In this document: positions 5,697 to 7,876 of the stretch, in pieces
How positions within the stretch are numbered: position 1 is the stretch's first letter
Layout of the letters: the number at the start of each line of letters is the position of its first letter
Assembly (NCBI GenBank): GCA_964247725.1
Contig: CAXTVM010000080.1
Location: 1 to 7,876, forward strand
Direction: 5' to 3'
Source of the DNA: Lichenicola sp964247725
GTDB lineage: Bacteria > Pseudomonadota > Alphaproteobacteria > Acetobacterales > Acetobacteraceae
DNA length: 7,876 nucleotides
Notes under the pieces: generated by a model
What the model was told of the DNA's origin: nothing
Seen by the model: the letters and a program-made list of their open reading frames with translations, nothing else
Database searches by the model: none
Program-made: the position numbers and the translations under genes

Positions 5697-5957
5697 ATGC
5701 GGCGTTTTACGACGGCGGACCTGAACCGGCAGGTGGGAGCGATCACCGATGCCGCAATGCGCGAGCCCGTGGTCATCACTCATCACCGGCGGCCCCGCTT
5801 CGTGCTGATGAGCGTGGACGAGTACGAGCGATTGGCGAAGGCGCGCCCGGACGATCCACGTGCGCACTTCACGCTGGAGACCATGCCGCAGGAAGTCGAG
5901 GATGGATTGCTGGCCCTGTCAGACGAGTACGAGCGCGAGCACGGGCATGACGGCTGA
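5697..5957 (+). CDS. Type II antitoxin, Phd/YefM family, 86 aa
   Basis: The N-terminal half carries the Phd/YefM fold signature. F-T-T-A-D-L-N-R (residues 4-11) is the first helix, REPVVITHHRRPRFVLMSVD (22-41) is the central beta hairpin, and EYERL (42-46) follows. This domain dimerises and binds DNA. Residues 47-86 are acidic and probably disordered until they wrap around the toxin, ending in EYEREHGHDG. The length fits the family. ATG 5697 is preceded by AGGTGA at 7 nt. The gene lies 3 nt after the XF1762-like gene and overlaps the toxin start by 11 nt, the normal antitoxin-first order. The antitoxin neutralises the toxin and probably represses the module with it. Confidence 0.9.
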   Translation: MRRFTTADLNRQVGAITDAAMREPVVITHHRRPRFVLMSVDEYERLAKARPDDPRAHFTLETMPQEVEDGLLALSDEYEREHGHDG

Positions 5958-6381
5958 CGAGATCCGGACGGGCTTGGTCATCAGCTACCGATTCTTGTGG
6001 GACCGGGAGCAGGCGGCGGGTGTCGAACACGGCCGCAAGGCGCGCCCAGCCTGCGTCGTGGTGCCGGTCACGGCCAAAGGCGACAGGGTTGCGTTGTTCC
6101 CTCTGACCACGCAGGAGCCAGGACCTGACCGACTGTCCGTGCGAGTGCCGGAGATGGAGCGGCGGCGGTTGAAGCTGCGTGGCACGGCGCCGGGCTGGAT
6201 CCTGCTCGACGAGGGGAATACAGACGTGCTGCCGGGGTCATACCACGTCGAGCCGATCACCTACGACCCGCCGGTCCACGCCTACGGCTACTTCAGCGAG
6301 GCGTTCATGCGTCAGGTCCTGCAGGTGCTCGCGACCGCTATCAAGGCTAAACGACTCAAGCTGATCGGGCGACCGGGATAG
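5947..6381 (+). CDS. Type II toxin, PemK/MazF-like, 144 aa
   Basis: ATG 5947 lies inside the end of the antitoxin gene (11-nt overlap) and no separate ribosome-binding site is clear, so the genes are coupled. The protein shows the MazF/PemK landmarks: the opening strand GLVISYRFLW (residues 9-18), GRKARPACVVVPVT (29-42) with the arginine of the usual G-R-(x)-RP loop, and FPLTTQ (51-56), equivalent to the catalytic PITSQ-type Thr/Ser motif. In this family these residues cut single-stranded mRNA, often at short motifs. The later part (RLSVRVPEMERRRLKLRG, then WILLDEGNTDVL) matches a divergent alphaproteobacterial branch often annotated as hypothetical. Cut specificity cannot be read from the sequence. 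It ends in TAG 6379-6381. Confidence 0.72.
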   Translation: MTADEIRTGLVISYRFLWDREQAAGVEHGRKARPACVVVPVTAKGDRVALFPLTTQEPGPDRLSVRVPEMERRRLKLRGTAPGWILLDEGNTDVLPGSYHVEPITYDPPVHAYGYFSEAFMRQVLQVLATAIKAKRLKLIGRPG

Positions 6382-6515
6382 CAAAGTCGAGCGGAATATA
6401 AGCAAGCATTACGGCTGCTATACGCCCAAACTCGGACGGCCAGCCAGGAGGCCTCACTTCCCGTAAGCGGAAATGAAGCTTGGCAGCCAAACGCTTAAAC
6501 TTTGATAGTCGATTG

Positions 6516-6626
6516 ATGGGTGAAGTTATTGAGCTCCGGCGCAACTTCATTCTCGGCATTGCCGTGGGGATTCCTAGGGACCGGGTTGAGCCTCAGGTCT
6601 GGGCGCGCATAATTCGAGAGACTTAG
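6516..6626 (+). CDS. Possible small ORF, 36 aa (unconfirmed)
   Basis: ATG 6516 to TAG 6624-6626 encodes MGEVIELRRNFILGIAVGIP then RDRVEPQVWARIIRET. The residue mix is protein-like, with a hydrophobic core and charged ends, unlike most short frames here. No ribosome-binding site is visible, so it may be a gene remnant or chance. Confidence 0.15.
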   Translation: MGEVIELRRNFILGIAVGIPRDRVEPQVWARIIRET

Positions 6627-6647
6627 GCGTAATTTACGAGCCTCCTT

Positions 6648-6686
6648 GGCGGGAGATCTTGAACCTTTACAACAAGTTCTCCCGCC
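6648..6686. repeat. Strong hairpin, 14-bp arms with one mismatch
   Basis: GGCGGGAGATCTTG (6648-6661) pairs with CAAGTTCTCCCGCC (6673-6686) at 13 of 14 positions (mismatch 6657/6677) around an 11-nt loop. It has no clean U-run on either side. It may act as a bidirectional transcription end between the convergent units, or be a remnant of a mobile-element end. Confidence 0.6.
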
Positions 6687-6813
6687 GTCGAGCTTCCCGA
6701 CCACTGGGTCGGCTTGGTCCTCATTGCCAGCCTCCAATCCCGGTCCATGAGGCCGAGAGGCGCCGGGTTTCATAACTATCGTATTCGACGTCAGGCGGGG
6801 ATCAAGTTCTCCC
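6673..6813. repeat. 11-bp direct repeat CAAGTTCTCCC at 6673-6683 and 6803-6813
   Basis: The same 11 bases occur twice, 130 nt apart, each time inside an inverted repeat. The first copy is the right arm of the 6648-6686 stem. The second spans the loop and right arm of a 6-bp stem CGGGGA/TCCCCG (6796-6801 and 6810-6815). The shared core suggests a common binding site or a duplicated element rather than two unrelated stems. Confidence 0.45.
6697..6712. repeat. Short GC-rich hairpin CCGACC-ACTG-GGTCGG
   Basis: CCGACC (6697-6702) and GGTCGG (6707-6712) are perfect complements around a 4-nt loop, 10 nt after the larger stem. A looser stem CCTCAT/ATGAGG (6719-6724 and 6747-6752) follows, so the whole 6648-6752 stretch could fold as one structured RNA. 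Confidence 0.35.
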
Positions 6814-6925
6814 CGATGCGGTCCTCGTTCCTGCGCAGCGCGCCGACGGCGATCACTAGACAGTCACGGGAGTGTTCTCCGCACCTGCAATGCTTCGGGA
6901 TAGAGAACAAGTGGAGAGTAATCAC
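6791..6925 (-). CDS. Possible small ORF, 44 aa, GTG start overlapping the secreted-protein stop (unconfirmed)
   Basis: On the - strand GTG (6925-6923) overlaps the TGA of the secreted-protein gene (6924-6922) as GTGA, and the frame stays open to TGA 6793-6791. It reads VITLHLFSIPKHCRCGEHSR, then DCLVIAVGALRRNEDRIGEN and LIPA. Three cysteines and an ordered hydrophobic/charged pattern look protein-like. It could be a third coupled gene of the leftward unit, a fragment, or chance. I recognise no family and see no separate ribosome-binding site. Confidence 0.22.
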   Translation of the reverse strand: MITLHLFSIPKHCRCGEHSRDCLVIAVGALRRNEDRIGENLIPA

Positions 6926-7479
6926 CAAGTCTGTTGGAAATCGACATCCTCATCGTCCGGGGATAGGCCGAGGCGGAAGCGCAGTTTGCCCTCTCGAGGA
7001 TCGGCGTCGCTGCTGTCAAAGCCTAGCCCAAACCCCTTGTCCAGCAACGTGCCGTCCATCGCGATGTAGCGATACCACTCGCCGCTTTTGCTGCAGAAGC
7101 GGGCAGGCGGCTTCGTGGGAAGTATCTGCGAGCAGTCGTAGTAGAGGATCAGCACATGCGCCTTCGGGGTCGTCGCACAGCCCCACAGGCTGATCTCGCC
7201 TGCGACGACCGCAAGGCCAGGTCTGACGCGACGAAGCATGAAGGTCGGTTGCCGCAGATCGACCTTCCGGACCAGCCTGCCGCCGGATGGGCGGGCCCAC
7301 ATCCCTTGCCTCGTCACGTAGTTCTGCACGCTGTGCGTAGTCATGGTGAAGCGAGTGGCGCCGCAAGTTAGGGTGGTTGTCCTGACCTCGTCACCGCGTG
7401 CGGGGGTTATGGTGATTGAGCCTCCAAGTATCGCCATCAAGACGAACTGCAGGCGCGTTGTCCTTATTCCCATCCCCAT
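6922..7479 (-). CDS. Secreted protein with signal peptide and four cysteines, 185 aa, partner of the peptidoglycan hydrolase
   Basis: From ATG 7479 the protein opens with a basic stretch (MGMGIRTTRLQ), a hydrophobic core (FVLMAILGGSITI, residues 12-24) and a likely signal-peptidase I site after PARG (residue 29), so it is probably periplasmic. The mature part has Cys 39, 101, 116 and 129, fitting two disulfides, and an acidic end (LSPDDEDVDFQQTW). I do not recognise the family; it lacks the coiled coil and membrane anchor expected of an Rz-type spanin. The start is uncertain. ATG 7479 has AAGG 9 nt upstream, ATG 7473 has AAGGA 8 nt upstream, GTG 7545 and ATG 7518 extend the basic region, and ATG 7437 would shorten the signal. 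The gene overlaps the hydrolase gene by 89 nt, so the two are coupled. A periplasmic inhibitor or immunity role is inferred from context. Confidence 0.68.
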   Translation of the reverse strand: MGMGIRTTRLQFVLMAILGGSITITPARGDEVRTTTLTCGATRFTMTTHSVQNYVTRQGMWARPSGGRLVRKVDLRQPTFMLRRVRPGLAVVAGEISLWGCATTPKAHVLILYYDCSQILPTKPPARFCSKSGEWYRYIAMDGTLLDKGFGLGFDSSDADPREGKLRFRLGLSPDDEDVDFQQTW

Positions 7480-7876
7480 ATTCCTTAACCTTCTTCCAGA
7501 AATAAGTTTCTGCTTCATCTTCGGTAAGGTGAGGTGCACCTCCACCGGGTAGGGAAATCCATTGGGTGTTCAACATGGAGAAAGCACCAGGGAGATGGCC
7601 GGCCCAGATGAGTGGTAATGCACCATTATCATATATAAGGCGCAATGCCATCTCATCTTGAGTTTGATTGGTAAAGTTGCTTGGACATCCTTCCCTGACC
7701 AGACCTTGATACGTTCCATAAATGATCTGATAAGCACCTGCCGCTGATGAATGTTGCCCTTTGTGTTTTGATCCCGGATGATGGCTCATATCGAAGAAAT
7801 ACGTACCATCGTTCTTGATGTTATAACTACTGGGATCTTCTTGTTGATTTGCCTCGGCATACCGAATAAGAGCTAG
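7391..7876 (-). CDS. Lambda endolysin R-type peptidoglycan hydrolase (GH104 lytic transglycosylase/muramidase), 5' partial
   Basis: The - strand frame is open from the right edge of the window to TGA 7393-7391, giving 161 visible residues. It parallels phage lambda R along its length: RYAEAN with the probable catalytic Glu at visible residue 8 (WSEGTDN in lambda), YFFDMSHHPGSK (26-37; FTDYSDHPRK), SSAAGAYQII (43-52; STGAGRYQLL), DNGALPLI (83-90; ERGALPMI) and ISLPGGG (107-113; ASLPGAG). Lambda R has 158 residues, so only a few N-terminal residues should be missing. This family cleaves the MurNAc-GlcNAc bond, forming anhydro-MurNAc. No signal peptide is visible in the portion present. Residues about 137-161 extend past the conserved domain and overlap the secreted-protein gene. 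The gene is much less GC-rich (about 45%) than the rest of the window, which points to transfer. Confidence 0.87.
   Translation of the reverse strand, partial: LALIRYAEANQQEDPSSYNIKNDGTYFFDMSHHPGSKHKGQHSSAAGAYQIIYGTYQGLVREGCPSNFTNQTQDEMALRLIYDNGALPLIWAGHLPGAFSMLNTQWISLPGGGAPHLTEDEAETYFWKKVKEYGDGNKDNAPAVRLDGDTWRLNHHNPRTR

Larger units (their letters stand above)
6382..6921. other. 540-nt gap without a convincing gene; mixed composition with several hairpins
   Basis: The stretch between the toxin stop and the end of the leftward gene is visibly less GC-rich than the region before it. I see no tRNA, rRNA, integrase or transposase remnant. It holds four stems (6648-6686, 6697-6712, 6719-6752, 6796-6815), an 11-bp direct repeat, and two small frames (6516-6626 on + and 6925-6791 on -) that I cannot confirm. 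It also separates two convergent transcription units, so terminators are expected here. Confidence 0.6.

Noticed and set aside
6382..6921. tRNA gene or tRNA-derived attachment site in the gap
   Set aside because: No GTTCGANTC-type T-loop with a matching acceptor stem was found on either strand.
6714..7193. + strand frame of 159 codons beginning in the non-coding gap
   Set aside because: Its second half is antisense to the secreted-protein gene, it has no ribosome-binding site, and the Ser/Arg-rich product resembles no protein.
1..7876. CRISPR array or insertion-sequence transposase
   Set aside because: No regularly spaced repeats and no transposase motifs were seen by eye in any frame.

Overview
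The window looks like accessory DNA from a GC-rich alphaproteobacterium. The first 6.4 kb is very GC-rich, its genes are tightly packed with ATGA/TGATG overlaps and mostly TGA stops. The gene types (a mobile-element SNF2-type helicase, a large ParB-like protein, and a train of small uncharacterised proteins ending in an XF1762-like protein) are typical of plasmids and integrative conjugative elements of that class. The taxonomic call is an inference from gene content and base composition. No transposase, integrase, relaxase, rRNA, tRNA or CRISPR array is visible.

Layout on the + strand. 1-987 is the C-terminal end of a helicase of the large helicase/methylase proteins carried by mobile elements. 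1005-1283 is a 92-residue unknown. 1284-1533 is a leader holding a 19-bp perfect inverted repeat with a 99-nt spacer, then a second stem that reaches the ribosome-binding site of the next gene. 1534-3174 is a ParB/Spo0J-like protein whose TAG stop is followed in frame by 28 more coding-like codons to a TGA. After a hairpin-rich leader (3262-3370) come six packed or overlapping genes (3371-5693): four unknown proteins, a 27-codon micro-ORF and an XF1762/GNAT-like protein with an N-terminal Cys cluster. A toxin-antitoxin module follows directly: a Phd/YefM antitoxin (5697-5957) and a PemK/MazF-like toxin (5947-6381).

6382-6921 has no convincing gene. It is less GC-rich and carries several hairpins. 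The strand then switches. The - strand holds the almost complete gene of a lambda-R-type (GH104) peptidoglycan-cleaving enzyme, entering from the right edge and ending at 7391. It overlaps a gene for a secreted protein with four cysteines (7479-6922). The enzyme gene is only about 45% GC by hand count, so this end has a different history from the rest.

How the parts may work together. The ParB-like protein and its repeat-rich leader look like a maintenance or regulatory locus. The small-gene cassette is probably one translationally coupled transcript of unknown role. The Phd/PemK pair probably stabilises the element. The peptidoglycan hydrolase plus secreted partner could be a lysis cassette or an effector with its periplasmic immunity protein; this is the best candidate here for an undescribed functional pair.
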